NCBI GenBank assembly: GCA_024226315.1
Contig: JAAELT010000350.1
Coordinates: 1-64,000 of the forward strand
Source of the DNA: a bacterium
GTDB taxonomy: Bacteria; Acidobacteriota; Thermoanaerobaculia; Multivoradales; J023
Length of the DNA stretch: 64,000 nucleotides
Reading direction: 5' to 3'
The position numbers were made by a program, and so were the translations under genes. How positions within the stretch are numbered: position 1 is the first letter of the stretch; each line of letters starts with the position of its first letter. Below the pieces are notes generated by a model, which had not been told where the DNA came from, did no database searches, and saw only the letters and a program-made list of their open reading frames with translations. This document shows positions 17,781 to 26,392 of the stretch, piece after piece.

Positions 17781-18964
17781 CGACGTCTGACGAACGACCC
17801 TCCACCGTCCACTGCCAACACGGCGAAGCCTGCGGCGCCTGCGCCTGGTTGGGAGTGCGCACTCTCCAACAGCTCGGGCGCAAACGCCGCCTCCTCGGCA
17901 AGGGCCTGAAGCGCTACCACACGCTGGCGAAGGCCGAGCTCCTGTCGTGTCTGGCATCGCCACTGGTCGAGCAGTACCGCAACCGGGCCAAGATGGCGGT
18001 CGGCCTGGCGAAGGGCGACCGTCCATTTCTCCCCCTTCGGGGGAAGCCGGTCAGGCTCGGCTATTTCCGTTCGGGCACTCGCGAGATCACCGACGCGCCC
18101 CATTGTCGGGTCCTGATTCCCGAGATCCTCGAGACCAGCCGGGCGCTGCGCGGCCTCCTCTCGACCCGCGCCTCGATCCCTCGCGAGCTGCGGCACGTCG
18201 ACATCCGCTGCGGCACCGACCCAGGCCGCCAGCACCTGATCCTCGTCCTGCGAGCCGACAAGCTGCCGCGCCTGCCCATCGAGGCCATTCGCGACGCCTG
18301 CTCACGGGTCGACGGCATCTCGGTCAATCTGAATCCCAGCGCCGGCCCGCAGGTACTCAAGGGACCGATCTCGCCGATCTGGGGAGCGCGCGAGGTCTAC
18401 GTCGAGACCGCGGGCCTTTCGCTGCGAGTCTCGCCGGGCGCCTTCTTCCAGGTCAACCTGTCGGTTCTGCCGGAGATCCACCGCACGATGGCCGAGTTCC
18501 TGGACGGCGGAGACGTCCTGGCGGACCTCTACTCCGGGGTCGGTACCCACGGCCTGGTACTGAGCCGTACGTCCCCCGGAGGGGGGCAACGCTTCCGCCG
18601 CGTGGTCTGCGTCGAGGGCGTGCGAAGCGCCGTCGCCGACGCCAAAGCGACGATCCAGCGTCACCGGCTGACCGACGTCGAGGTCATCGCCAAACCGGTC
18701 GAGCGCGCCCTGGGGCCGCTGATCGACGCCAGAGCGGACAGCGTGATCATGAATCCGTCCCGCGCCGGGGCCAAGCTGAAAGTCCTCGAAGCCCTCGCCG
18801 CCTCCGAAGCCCGCAAGATCGTCTACCTGTCGTGCAACCCGGCGACCCTCTGCCGTGATCTCGATTTTCTGGTCGCGAGCGGCTTTCGGCTGGTGTCGGC
18901 GCAGCCCATCGACATGATGCCGCAGACCCGGCAGGTCGAGGCGATCGCGCTGCTCCGCCGGTAG
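17777..18964 (+). CDS. 23S rRNA/tRNA m5U methyltransferase (RlmD/TrmA family)
   Basis: A 395-aa protein. N-terminal cysteines CQHGEACGACAW are suited to the 4Fe-4S cluster of RlmD-type enzymes. The SAM motif DLYSGVGTHGL lies at about residue 255 and the catalytic Cys in YLSCNPATLCRDL at about 355. The C-terminal QTRQVEAIALL carries the Glu general base. It methylates C5 of a uridine in structured RNA. There is no TRAM domain, which is common in RumA homologues outside proteobacteria. It is the last gene of the DUF2089-ABC operon, coupled by a 4-bp overlap; the functional link to the exporter is unclear. Confidence 0.88.
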   Translation: MTTSDERPSTVHCQHGEACGACAWLGVRTLQQLGRKRRLLGKGLKRYHTLAKAELLSCLASPLVEQYRNRAKMAVGLAKGDRPFLPLRGKPVRLGYFRSGTREITDAPHCRVLIPEILETSRALRGLLSTRASIPRELRHVDIRCGTDPGRQHLILVLRADKLPRLPIEAIRDACSRVDGISVNLNPSAGPQVLKGPISPIWGAREVYVETAGLSLRVSPGAFFQVNLSVLPEIHRTMAEFLDGGDVLADLYSGVGTHGLVLSRTSPGGGQRFRRVVCVEGVRSAVADAKATIQRHRLTDVEVIAKPVERALGPLIDARADSVIMNPSRAGAKLKVLEALAASEARKIVYLSCNPATLCRDLDFLVASGFRLVSAQPIDMMPQTRQVEAIALLRR

Positions 18965-18974
18965 GCCGGAGGGA

Positions 18975-19040
18975 TCACATCCGGAAGACGCCGAAGCGCT
19001 CCGTGCATGCCACCGGTCCCGAATGCACCGGCGCGCTCAT
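18975..19040 (-). pseudogene. 3'-end copy of the carboxyltransferase (beta) gene
   Basis: On the minus strand this reads AMSAPVHSGPVACTERFGVF then RM and TGA. The intact beta subunit ends ALSAVHSGPVEGTDRFGVF then RM. The last 21 bp, including the stop, are identical to 20936-20956, and similarity then falls to roughly three quarters. No gene body precedes it, since it abuts the TIR-TPR relic. It is a diverged fragment of a second carboxyltransferase allele. Confidence 0.75.
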
Positions 19041-20118
19041 GGCAGGACATCTTCGTGGACCGCATCGGTGGGCGATGAAGCTCTGCCATCCCACTTCTTC
19101 GCTGCCTCCTCGGCGTCGGTGAGCTCTTCGAGCCGGCGGCCGTAGCCGTGCTGCTCGATCAGGCGGCGGGCCTCGGCGAGGGCGGCCGTGTCGTGGAAGA
19201 GGCGGGCGCGGTGGAGGTGGACGTCGGTCTGGAAGAGGGGCATGGGGCCGCGCTCGGCAATCTCCCAGGCGTCGTCGAGGTCGCGGCGGGCGCCGTCGGC
19301 GTCGCCGGTCAGGGCGCGCAGCCAGGCGCGGGTGAGGAGGCCTCGGGGAATGTGATGGATCGTGCCGGCGCGGCGGAGGCCGTCCACGGCCTGCTCAATC
19401 TCGGCCCTTGAACCCGCGAAGGCGGCGGTGTCCGGGGCGTTAAACTGGCCGGGCCGCTCCAGGGTCACGCGGTAGAGCCCGGCGCGGCCGAGGGTCGAGC
19501 GTCAGTGGTAGCTCACTCAGATTGCTGGCACCCTGAGCAGCGTTAAACCAGTTTCTCTGCTCGACTGCCATCTGGAGCCCGGCACGCATCGGCTCGACGG
19601 CCTCCCTCAGCCGGCCCAGGTCGCGAAGAAGGACGGCGGCCTCGCTCAGAAGCCAAGCCCAGGCGAAGTTCTCGAGTGCCGGCGAAACGCTGCTCCACGG
19701 CCGCTCGAAGAAGCAGGTGACAGCTCCGAGGTCGGCACTGACGGAGCGCGGCGATCTGCAAATCGAACACGCCCGCCATGCCTGCGGGGCAGGCCTCCCT
19801 GGCCGCGCCGAGCTCCACGGACTCTTCGCGCACCGGCACGACGTTGCGGCCGTGCCGCACCGCAAGCTCGTACTCGCGCCGAACCCAGTCCGCCTCGTCA
19901 GCGCAGCGATCCAGGGCTCCCGGCGTCAGGATCAGCAGGAAATGCGCCCGCGCCGGAACCTGCGCGGAGATCTGCTCGGCCCACTTGCCGGCGTCGACGC
20001 TGTCCACGTCGAGGAAAACGTCGTACCCCCGATGTGTCAGCGCCAGGGCCAGCGACCTGGCGAACCCTTTGCCGGCAGCATTTCGCCGATAGCTGATGAA
20101 AACCGTCTTTTCGCTCAC
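19037..20118 (-). pseudogene. TIR-TPR protein, frameshifted and internally deleted
   Basis: A GTG at 20118 opens a TIR domain (VFISYRRNAAGKGFARSL, then DVDSVDAGKWAEQI and EADWVRREYELAV with the NADase-type Glu at about residue 79). After about residue 120 the homologous frame is lost. A TPR segment follows in a second frame (ENFAWAWLLSEAAVLLRDLG, then REAVEPMRAGLQMAVEQ and NAAQGASNLSELPLTL), and the C-terminal TPR part in a third frame (TIHHIPRGLLTRAWLRALTG to about LIEQHGYGRRLEEL). Relatives are long TIR-NTPase-TPR defence/STAND proteins, so the central region has been deleted. The TIR domain itself looks complete and would still be translated, coupled to the HNH gene by a GTGA overlap. Confidence 0.8.
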
Positions 20119-20552
20119 CGCCCCCTCCCGGGCTCGTCCGTGGACGCCGGATGCCGGCCGACCAGGGCTTCTTCCTCACGGATGGCGATCATCAAGGGCC
20201 GGTTCATCGCCAGAGCCTCGATCGTCGCTCGGCCGGTCCCGGTGCGCCCGAAGAGGCGCACGCCCTGCCAGCGAAAGTGGTCAGGCCACAGGTCACGCCG
20301 CGGATGGAAGAGGGCGACGTCCTCGCCACTGGCTGGGTCGACGGCAGTCCGCCGCGCGGCCTTGCGTAGCGAGCACGAAACGCAGGCGAGGGCGAGATTG
20401 TCGGCCGTGCCGGGGCCTCCAGCCTTCACTGGCACGACGTGGTCGACATGGAAGGTCGCTTCCTGACCCTCCTGCGACAGGCCGCAGTACTCACAGCGAT
20501 TGGAGGCGCGCCGGACGACGAGCCGGCGGAGTCGGGCAGAGACGTGAGCCAA
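20115..20552 (-). CDS. HNH endonuclease-domain protein
   Basis: About 145 aa. It contains RRASNRCEYCGLSQEG (first zinc Cys pair), the HNH core TFHVDHVVPVKAGG, and NLALACVSCSLRKAARR with the second Cys pair. The C-terminal half (FHPRRDLWPDHFRWQG, then RPLMIAIREEEALVG) matches the tail seen in many small stand-alone HNH proteins. The frame is open further upstream, so the start is uncertain. TTG at 20552 is chosen because it falls 10 bp after the stop of the 70-aa gene. The stop overlaps the TIR start. It is a probable DNA nuclease of a small defence-type operon. Confidence 0.8.
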   Translation of the reverse strand: MAHVSARLRRLVVRRASNRCEYCGLSQEGQEATFHVDHVVPVKAGGPGTADNLALACVSCSLRKAARRTAVDPASGEDVALFHPRRDLWPDHFRWQGVRLFGRTGTGRATIEALAMNRPLMIAIREEEALVGRHPASTDEPGRGR

Positions 20553-20562
20553 GGCTCGACGC

Positions 20563-20775
20563 CTACCCGGCGCGCTGCGCCCGCAACTTGAGGAGGGACA
20601 GAAGCTCGGCCAGGTCGACGAGCCCTTCGGCCTCTTGCCGCTCGCCGGGCGCCAGCTCCTCACCTCTGTCCTGGCGATCGAGCAGACCGTGCAGACGTTC
20701 GTCGACCGCCCGCGGAAGCCGGAAGCGATCCAGATCCTCGGGGAGGTCGAGCTTGACAAGTACTTGTTGAGACAT
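20563..20775 (-). CDS. Small conserved protein preceding the HNH gene
   Basis: 70 aa starting MSQQVLVKLDLPEDLDRFRL and ending in a leucine-rich LAELLSLLKLRAQRAG helix; the middle is charged (LLDRQDRGEELAPGERQEAE). I know this type of short protein as a frequent companion of small HNH nucleases. The pairing suggests an antitoxin, immunity or recruitment role, but this is inference. Internal ATG at 20775 is used rather than the upstream frame because homologous proteins begin with a similar KLDLP segment. Confidence 0.65.
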   Translation of the reverse strand: MSQQVLVKLDLPEDLDRFRLPRAVDERLHGLLDRQDRGEELAPGERQEAEGLVDLAELLSLLKLRAQRAG

Positions 20776-20935
20776 GCAGATCCTTTCGATTGCAATCGGC
20801 CGCAAATCATTCTACAGGATCGCGCTTGGCCCACCGCGCCCAGGCCGGCCGAGTACTCGGGCAATCCCCTGGCCCGGATGATGACGAGCCCTCCGCTCCG
20901 GTCCTCGAGCCCGCCCCAGCGGTACGTCTGTCAAC

Positions 20936-22531
20936 TCACATCCGGAAGACGCCGAACCGGTCCGTCCCCTCTACCGGGCCAGAATGCACGGCGGAAAGGG
21001 CGAGCCCAAGCACCGTACGGGTATCCCGCGGATCGATGACGCCGTCGTCCCACAGGCGGCCGGAGGCGAAGAAGGCGTAGGACTCCTTCTCGATCTGGCC
21101 CTCGACCGCCCGGCGCAGCTGGGCGTCCTGCTCCTCGTCGAAGGGCAGGCCGGCGCGCTCGGCGGCCTGGCGGCGGACGATCGAGAGCACACCGGCGAGC
21201 TGCTCGGGGCCCATGACAGCGATGCGGTGATTGGGCCAGCTGAACAGGAAGCGGGGCTCGTAGGCACGGCCGGACATGGCGTAGTTGCCGGCGCCGTAGG
21301 AAGCGCCGATCATGATCGTCAGGTGCGGCACGGTGCTGTTGGCCACCGCGTTGATCAGCTTGGCGCCGTCCTTGATCATGCCGCCCTCTTCGTAGCGCCG
21401 CCCCACCATCATGCCGGTGATGTTCTGCAGGAAGACGATCGGCACATCTTTCTTGTTGCACAGTTGGATGAACTGGGCGCCCTTCTGCGCTGACTCGGAG
21501 AAGATCACGCCGTTATTGGCCACGATCCCCACGGGGAAGCCGTGGACTCGGGCCCAGCCGGTGACGAGCGTGGTGCCGTAGGTCGCCTTGAATTCGTGAA
21601 AGCGCGAGCCATCGACGACGCGGGCGATCACCTCTTTGGCGTCAAACGGCTGGCGCACGTCGGCGCTGGCCAGCCCCAAGAGCTCGTCCGGGTCGTGGAC
21701 GGGTTCGTCGGCGAACCCCGACGATGCCGGTCCGGCCTTGCGCCAGCTCAGCTGGGCGACGATGTCCCGGCCGATGCGGATGGCGTCGAGCTCGTCCTCG
21801 GCCAGGTAGTCGGAAACCCCCGACACCCGGCTGTGCATCTCGGCGCCGCCCAGCTCTTCCTCGGTGGAGTCCTCGCCGATCGCCATCTTGACCAGAGGCG
21901 GCCCACCCAGGAACACCCGCGCCTGCTCCTTGACCATCACCACGTAGTCGGACATGCCGGGCACGTAGGCGCCGCCCGCGGTCGACGAGCCGAACACCAG
22001 GCAGATCGTCGGGATGCGCTCGGCCGAGCGCCGCGTCAGCTCGCGGAACATGCGCCCGCCGGGCACGAAGAGGTCGGCCTGGTGCGGCAGGTCGGCACCG
22101 CCCGACTCGGTGAGGTTGATGATCGGCAGGCGGTTCTGGGCGCAGATCTCCATCGCCCGCGTCACCTTCAAGCCGGTGTAGGGGTTGATCGAGCCGCCCT
22201 TGATCGTCGGCTCGTTGGCGACGATCACGCACTCCACGCCCGACACCACGCCGACGCCGCAGATCATGCTGCCGCCGAGCGCGAAGTCCGTGCCCCAGGC
22301 CGCCAGCGTGCCGACCTCGAGGAACGGCGCGTCGCGGTCGAGCAGCAACTCGACCCGCTCGCGCGCCATCAGCTTGCCGCGCCGCCGGTGGCGCTCGACG
22401 TACTTGGGCCCGCCGGCGGCGTTGACCCGGGCATGAGCCTCGTCGAGCTCACCCAGCTTGGCCAGGAACCACTCGCGGTTGCTGGCGTAGGTCTCGGACC
22501 GGGCGTCGACGTGTGTGGGCAGCACTCGCAT
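20936..22531 (-). CDS. Acyl-CoA carboxylase carboxyltransferase (beta) subunit, MccB/LiuB/AtuC-like
   Basis: A 531-aa carboxyltransferase with the crotonase-like double domain. Motifs include GRMFRELTRRSAERIPTIC, GGAYVPGMSDY, VVMVKEQARVFLGGPPLVK and GASYGAGNYAMSGRAYEP, all typical of 3-methylcrotonyl-CoA/geranyl-CoA carboxylase beta subunits. It accepts CO2 from the biotin carrier of the alpha subunit (12571-14580) and transfers it to a branched enoyl-CoA. ATG at 22531 (MRVLPTHV) is preferred to the upstream GTG at 22561 because homologues start there. The usual operon continuity with the alpha gene is broken by 6.3 kb of other DNA, and its 3' end is duplicated at 18975. Confidence 0.92.
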   Translation of the reverse strand: MRVLPTHVDARSETYASNREWFLAKLGELDEAHARVNAAGGPKYVERHRRRGKLMARERVELLLDRDAPFLEVGTLAAWGTDFALGGSMICGVGVVSGVECVIVANEPTIKGGSINPYTGLKVTRAMEICAQNRLPIINLTESGGADLPHQADLFVPGGRMFRELTRRSAERIPTICLVFGSSTAGGAYVPGMSDYVVMVKEQARVFLGGPPLVKMAIGEDSTEEELGGAEMHSRVSGVSDYLAEDELDAIRIGRDIVAQLSWRKAGPASSGFADEPVHDPDELLGLASADVRQPFDAKEVIARVVDGSRFHEFKATYGTTLVTGWARVHGFPVGIVANNGVIFSESAQKGAQFIQLCNKKDVPIVFLQNITGMMVGRRYEEGGMIKDGAKLINAVANSTVPHLTIMIGASYGAGNYAMSGRAYEPRFLFSWPNHRIAVMGPEQLAGVLSIVRRQAAERAGLPFDEEQDAQLRRAVEGQIEKESYAFFASGRLWDDGVIDPRDTRTVLGLALSAVHSGPVEGTDRFGVFRM

Positions 22532-22686
22532 GGGAATCAGAGCATCACAGACAAGCGGCACTCTGGTACCGCTCGTAATCTTATTCCGCTGCTGAGAGGC
22601 TCTTCGTTGCCGGTTGACTGAACGAGACCTTTACCAGCATCAGATTGCCTGTTATGCTCCGGGACGTACTGATAACGGCACTGAGC

Positions 22687-22712
22687 TGCCGGTTGTCCGG
22701 ATTCAACGGCAA
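22687..22712. promoter_or_regulatory. Imperfect inverted repeat upstream of hipB (possible operator)
   Basis: TGCCGGTTG (22687-22695) and CAACGGCA (22704-22711) form an 8/9 inverted repeat 15 bp before the hipB start. HipB-type antitoxins autoregulate from palindromes at this position. Only one copy is evident. Confidence 0.3.
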
Positions 22713-22726
22713 ATCGACCCAAGACG

Positions 22727-23035
22727 ATGTCCTTCGCACAGCTCACGGATCCCGAGATCCTAGCCGAGATCGGCCGCCGATTGCGCCGGTACCGGCTACA
22801 GCAGAACCTGACGCAGACAGACCTGGCGCGTGCCGCCGGCGTCGGCACCCGGACGGTTCGCAACGTCGAGCGGGGCAGGGACACGCAGATGTCGACCGTC
22901 ATCGGGATCCTGAGGGTGCTGGGCCGCCTCGACGCGCTCGACGCCTTCCTGCCTCGGCCCGGGATCTCGCCGATGGAGCTGCTCGAGTCCGGCGGCCGGG
23001 AGCGCCAGCGCGCGAGCGCGAACCGCGATGGCTGA
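22727..23035 (+). CDS. hipB: HipB-like Xre-family antitoxin
   Basis: A 102-aa protein with an Xre helix-turn-helix at about residues 12-70 (IGRRLRRYRLQQNLTQTDLA, then GVGTRTVRNVERGRDTQMST). The C-terminal tail is short. It overlaps the downstream HipA gene by 8 bp, the usual HipBA arrangement. HipB binds HipA and represses the operon. A possible operator lies just upstream. Confidence 0.88.
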   Translation: MSFAQLTDPEILAEIGRRLRRYRLQQNLTQTDLARAAGVGTRTVRNVERGRDTQMSTVIGILRVLGRLDALDAFLPRPGISPMELLESGGRERQRASANRDG

Positions 23036-24335
23036 TCCGCTGTGCCTGGCGGAGGTCCGCCTCTGGGGCCGGATCGTGGGCGCCGTGGTCGAGCCCGAAG
23101 ACGAACCGCTGGTCTTCGAGTACGCCGAGGAGTTTCGTCGCGGTGAGCTCGAGATCTCGCCGCGCAACCTGCCCCTCGCCGCCCGCGGGCCACAGAGCTT
23201 TCCGGCACTGGCACGGCTCGAAGCTTTCGAGGGGCTGCCCGGCGTGCTGGCGGACGCCCTCCCCGATCGCTTCGGGAACGCGATCATCCGCAAGTACTTT
23301 GCCGACCAGGGCCGGCCCGACGACGCCCTGAGCCCGGTCCAGAAGGTGCTCTACGTCGGGTCGCGCGCCATGGGCGCGCTCGAGTTCCGGCCGGCCGTCG
23401 CCATCCCCAGCAGAGACCGTGAGCACGAGGCGCTCGAGGTCGCCGACCTGGTCGCGGCGGCGCGGCGCGTCGTGGAGGGTCGCACCGAAGTGGCGATTCC
23501 CGAGATCATGCGCCTCGGTGCGTCCGCGGGAGGCGCGCGCGCCAAAGCCGTCATCCTGTGGAACCCGGCGGCGAACGAGGTGCGATCGGCCTTTGCCACG
23601 TCTCGATCCGGTGACGAGCACTGGCTGATCAAGTTCGACGGCGTCGGCGATCTCGGAAATCCAGACCCGGCACCGCAGCCCTACAACCGAATCGAGTACG
23701 CCTACGCGACGCTCGCCGAGGAGGCCGGCATCGAAGTCGCCGAGAGGCACCTGCTCGAGGAACGTGACCTGGCCCACTTCATGACCAGGCGCTTTGACCG
23801 CTCGGGCGGCCGACGGCTTCACATGCATACTCTCGGCGGAATGGAGCATGTGGACTTCAACGAGCCCGGGCTCTATTCCTATGAGCAGTACTTTCGCGTG
23901 GTGCTCTCCCTGGGGCTCGGCTACCCGGCGCTCCAGGAAGCGTTCCGGCGCGCGTGCTTCAACCTGCTCGCCGTCAACCAGGACGACCACGTGAAGAACT
24001 TCGCGTTCTTGATGGACGAGCGCGGTCGCTGGCGGCTGTCACCCGCCTACGACCTGACGTTCGCGCGTGGACGCGGCTACACGCGCCGTCACCAGATGAG
24101 CTTCGCGGGCAAGCGCGACGATTTCACGGCCGAGGACTTCATCGAAGTGAGCGCCCGTTTCGGCCTCGACCGGGACGGCCGCGCCATCGTCCAGCAAGTG
24201 GGCGACGCTCTGGCCGGCTGGCCGGAGACCGCTCGGGCCGCCGGCGTCCCTGAGGACCGGATCCGCGCAATCGGCTCCGCCTTCAGGCTCGACTGCGTGC
24301 CCCCAACGCGGAGGCGAGCGCGCCAGCAGGGATGA
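23028..24335 (+). CDS. hipA: HipA-like Ser/Thr kinase toxin
   Basis: A 435-aa protein with the HipA N-domain (couple_hipA; GVLADALPDRFGNAIIRKYF), the glycine-rich nucleotide loop RLGASAGGARAKAVIL, and the kinase core FNLLAVNQDDHVKNFAFLM (catalytic Asp at about residue 320) followed by LSPAYDLTFA (metal-binding Asp at about 341). HipA-family kinases phosphorylate targets such as glutamyl-tRNA synthetase and induce growth arrest unless bound by HipB. All key residues look intact. Confidence 0.92.
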   Translation: MADPLCLAEVRLWGRIVGAVVEPEDEPLVFEYAEEFRRGELEISPRNLPLAARGPQSFPALARLEAFEGLPGVLADALPDRFGNAIIRKYFADQGRPDDALSPVQKVLYVGSRAMGALEFRPAVAIPSRDREHEALEVADLVAAARRVVEGRTEVAIPEIMRLGASAGGARAKAVILWNPAANEVRSAFATSRSGDEHWLIKFDGVGDLGNPDPAPQPYNRIEYAYATLAEEAGIEVAERHLLEERDLAHFMTRRFDRSGGRRLHMHTLGGMEHVDFNEPGLYSYEQYFRVVLSLGLGYPALQEAFRRACFNLLAVNQDDHVKNFAFLMDERGRWRLSPAYDLTFARGRGYTRRHQMSFAGKRDDFTAEDFIEVSARFGLDRDGRAIVQQVGDALAGWPETARAAGVPEDRIRAIGSAFRLDCVPPTRRRARQQG

Positions 24336-24344
24336 GGCAGGTGT

Positions 24345-25580
24345 TCAAGTTCTCGCGCCGGCCACCCGGGCCTCCCGCCAGAGCGCGAGCAGGGGGGCCA
24401 GTGCGATTCCGGCACCGATCAGAGACAGCCCAGGGAACGACAACGCCGACATGATGAAACCGGAGGCAAGCGCCGCGACGCCGCCGCTGATCCAGGTCAT
24501 CGAGTCGGCCGGACCCTGGACGCGCAACCGGTCGCCCAGCGACAAGCCCTCTTGGAGCGCGGCGCTTGCCGCGACGAAGCCGAAGTTCCAGCCCACGCCG
24601 AGCAGGAACAGCGAGGCGGTGAGCAGCCCGGCCTGGGCCTCATCGGCGGTCGCGCTGATCAGCGTCGAGAACGCCAGCAGGAGACTGCCGGCGATAATCA
24701 TGCGCCGCGCGCCCAGGCGATCCACCAGGTAGCCGGTGAGGGGAGCGACGGCGAACATGCCCAACGTGTGGCACATCATCACGCCGCCGACGAGTCCCAG
24801 CCCGTGGTGGTGGCCGTGGATGTGCAGAGGCGTCATGGTCATCACCAGGATCATCACGAACTGCGACACCATGAGCACCAGGAACGACAGCTGGACGTTG
24901 GGAAGGCGCGACAGGGCGCGCAGCGACCGGCCGGACTCCTCGGCCAGGGTCTCGGTACTCGCCGGCTCGTCGCCGGCCGCCAGATCCAGTGGATCGGGGC
25001 GCAGCGTGACGAAGAACCACAGGGCGGCGAGGGCGAACCCTGCCGCGGTCAGCGCGAAGGGACCGGCCAGCTGGGCGCCGAGGTAGGCGGCGCCGAGCCG
25101 GCCCGCGGGCACGATCAACAGCGGCCCGGCCACCGAGCCGATGGTCGCCGCCCACACCACGAAGCCGATCGCCGAGGCCCGTTTCTCGGCCGGCCACATG
25201 TCCCCAGCCGCGAACCGCGAGAGCTGGCTCACGCTGCGTCCGAACCCCATCACGAACATGGCGGCCATGAGCGCGCCGACGCTCTGTAGCCACAACGAGC
25301 TCATGCCGATAACTCCGCCCACGGCCGAGATGGCGAAACCGAGACAGAAGGCGGTGCGGCGCCCCGATCGCCCGCCCCAGGCAGTGAGGGCTGACGCTCC
25401 CAGCGCCGAGCCGACCGTCCCCAGGGCATTGGGCAGGCCGGCGAGCTGGGTCGAGCCCATCAGCTCCCGGGCGGTGATCGGCACCACCGAGATCGCGGCG
25501 AGAAACGCCGTCGACGCCAGGGCGTTGCCGACGAACAGCGCGCCGGTCACGCGACGGCGCTGCCGGTCACGGGGCTTCAT
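24345..25580 (-). CDS. Major facilitator superfamily transporter (drug/efflux type)
   Basis: A 411-aa membrane protein of about 12 helices. The first cytoplasmic loop carries AWGGRSGRRTAF and the second half GYLVDRLGARRMII, matching MFS motif A positions. A His-rich loop THMTPLH-like region (PLHIHGHHHGLG) lies in the middle of the C-half, which is unusual and could bind metal. Its ATG overlaps the stop of the rhombosortase gene (ATGA), so it is co-transcribed with it. It may be a passenger of the VIT-VWA/rhombosortase operon. Substrate unknown. Confidence 0.82.
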   Translation of the reverse strand: MKPRDRQRRRVTGALFVGNALASTAFLAAISVVPITARELMGSTQLAGLPNALGTVGSALGASALTAWGGRSGRRTAFCLGFAISAVGGVIGMSSLWLQSVGALMAAMFVMGFGRSVSQLSRFAAGDMWPAEKRASAIGFVVWAATIGSVAGPLLIVPAGRLGAAYLGAQLAGPFALTAAGFALAALWFFVTLRPDPLDLAAGDEPASTETLAEESGRSLRALSRLPNVQLSFLVLMVSQFVMILVMTMTPLHIHGHHHGLGLVGGVMMCHTLGMFAVAPLTGYLVDRLGARRMIIAGSLLLAFSTLISATADEAQAGLLTASLFLLGVGWNFGFVAASAALQEGLSLGDRLRVQGPADSMTWISGGVAALASGFIMSALSFPGLSLIGAGIALAPLLALWREARVAGART

Positions 25581-26227
25581 TCGCGGATTGTAGCGGTCTG
25601 AACGGGCCGGAGGCGGCTAGGTGGTGACGCGAAGGTGGCGGCGAGGTAGCCCACCGCGCCGCCCAGGAGGTGGGCCAGCGGCACCACGACGACGTCCGGA
25701 CTGGGCGAGCTGTGGAAGACGGGCGCGGCTGTGGCGGTCTCGTAGAGCACCTTGCCGAGCAGCATCAGGGGCGCCAGCGTACCCGCGAGACGCAACCAGC
25801 GATCCCGCGGGGAATGCCGCCTGAGGCTCTCGGCGAGCAGTATCCAGAGCGCGGCGTCGAGCCCGGAGAGGCCACGGTAGGTGGTGAGACCGGGCTCGAG
25901 CCACCACAGGGCGAGGGGGATGAGAAGCGCCGACGCCAGCAGCGCGACGAGAAAGCGGCCGCGGCCGAGCCGCTCGCAACCGCTCCCAAGGGCGAGAAGA
26001 GTCACGACGTCGAGAAAGAGGTGGTCGGACGACCAGTGGGTGAAGTGACAGGTCACCAGCCGCCACAGCTCCCCCGCCGCCAGCGCCGGCCGCTCGTACT
26101 GGAGCCGGCCGGCGAGGGTTGGGATCAGGGCGACGGCGAGGGCGGACAGGGTGAGGAGCAGCGAGACGACGGGCAAGCGCCCTGCTGCTGCATGGAGCCG
26201 CTGGAGAATCGTGACGATGTATCGCAT
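25577..26227 (-). CDS. rrtA: Rhombosortase (GlyGly-CTERM-processing rhomboid protease)
   Basis: A 216-aa intramembrane protease of the rhomboid superfamily with about six helices. The catalytic Ser lies in YRGLSGLDAALW (about residue 119) and the catalytic His in PLAHLLGGAVGYLAA (about 185). The short N-terminus, the HWSSDHLFLDVVTLLALG helix and the lack of extra domains match rhombosortase (rrtA) rather than housekeeping rhomboids. Rhombosortases cleave GlyGly-CTERM tails on exported proteins. The gene directly upstream on the same strand encodes a protein with exactly such a tail, a strong contextual match. The stop overlaps the following MFS start. Confidence 0.85.
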   Translation of the reverse strand: MRYIVTILQRLHAAAGRLPVVSLLLTLSALAVALIPTLAGRLQYERPALAAGELWRLVTCHFTHWSSDHLFLDVVTLLALGSGCERLGRGRFLVALLASALLIPLALWWLEPGLTTYRGLSGLDAALWILLAESLRRHSPRDRWLRLAGTLAPLMLLGKVLYETATAAPVFHSSPSPDVVVVPLAHLLGGAVGYLAATFASPPSRLRPVQTATIRE

Positions 26228-26267
26228 GGTCTTCTCTCTCGGTTGCGGGCACTCCTTGCTGCCGCCG

Positions 26268-26372
26268 CGGACGGCCTGATGGCCTGCGGGCGGTGCTCAG
26301 GCTCCATCCCGCTCAGCGACCGCGCCCGATGGCGACCGCGTTGCGCTCCGTCCTCGGCCAGCAGGCCGTCCG
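26268..26372. repeat. Long hairpin repeat, copy A
   Basis: Outer arms 26268-26284 and 26356-26372 pair over 17 bp with one mismatch. Inside are gggcggtgctca and a partly complementary ttgcgctccgtcctc. The inner sequence is shared with copy B at 34269-34373, but the outer arms have different sequences that each remain self-complementary. It lies between the VIT-VWA stop and the rhombosortase start, where it could modulate downstream expression. Confidence 0.7.
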
Positions 26373-26392
26373 CTCACAGTCTCGACGAGGGG

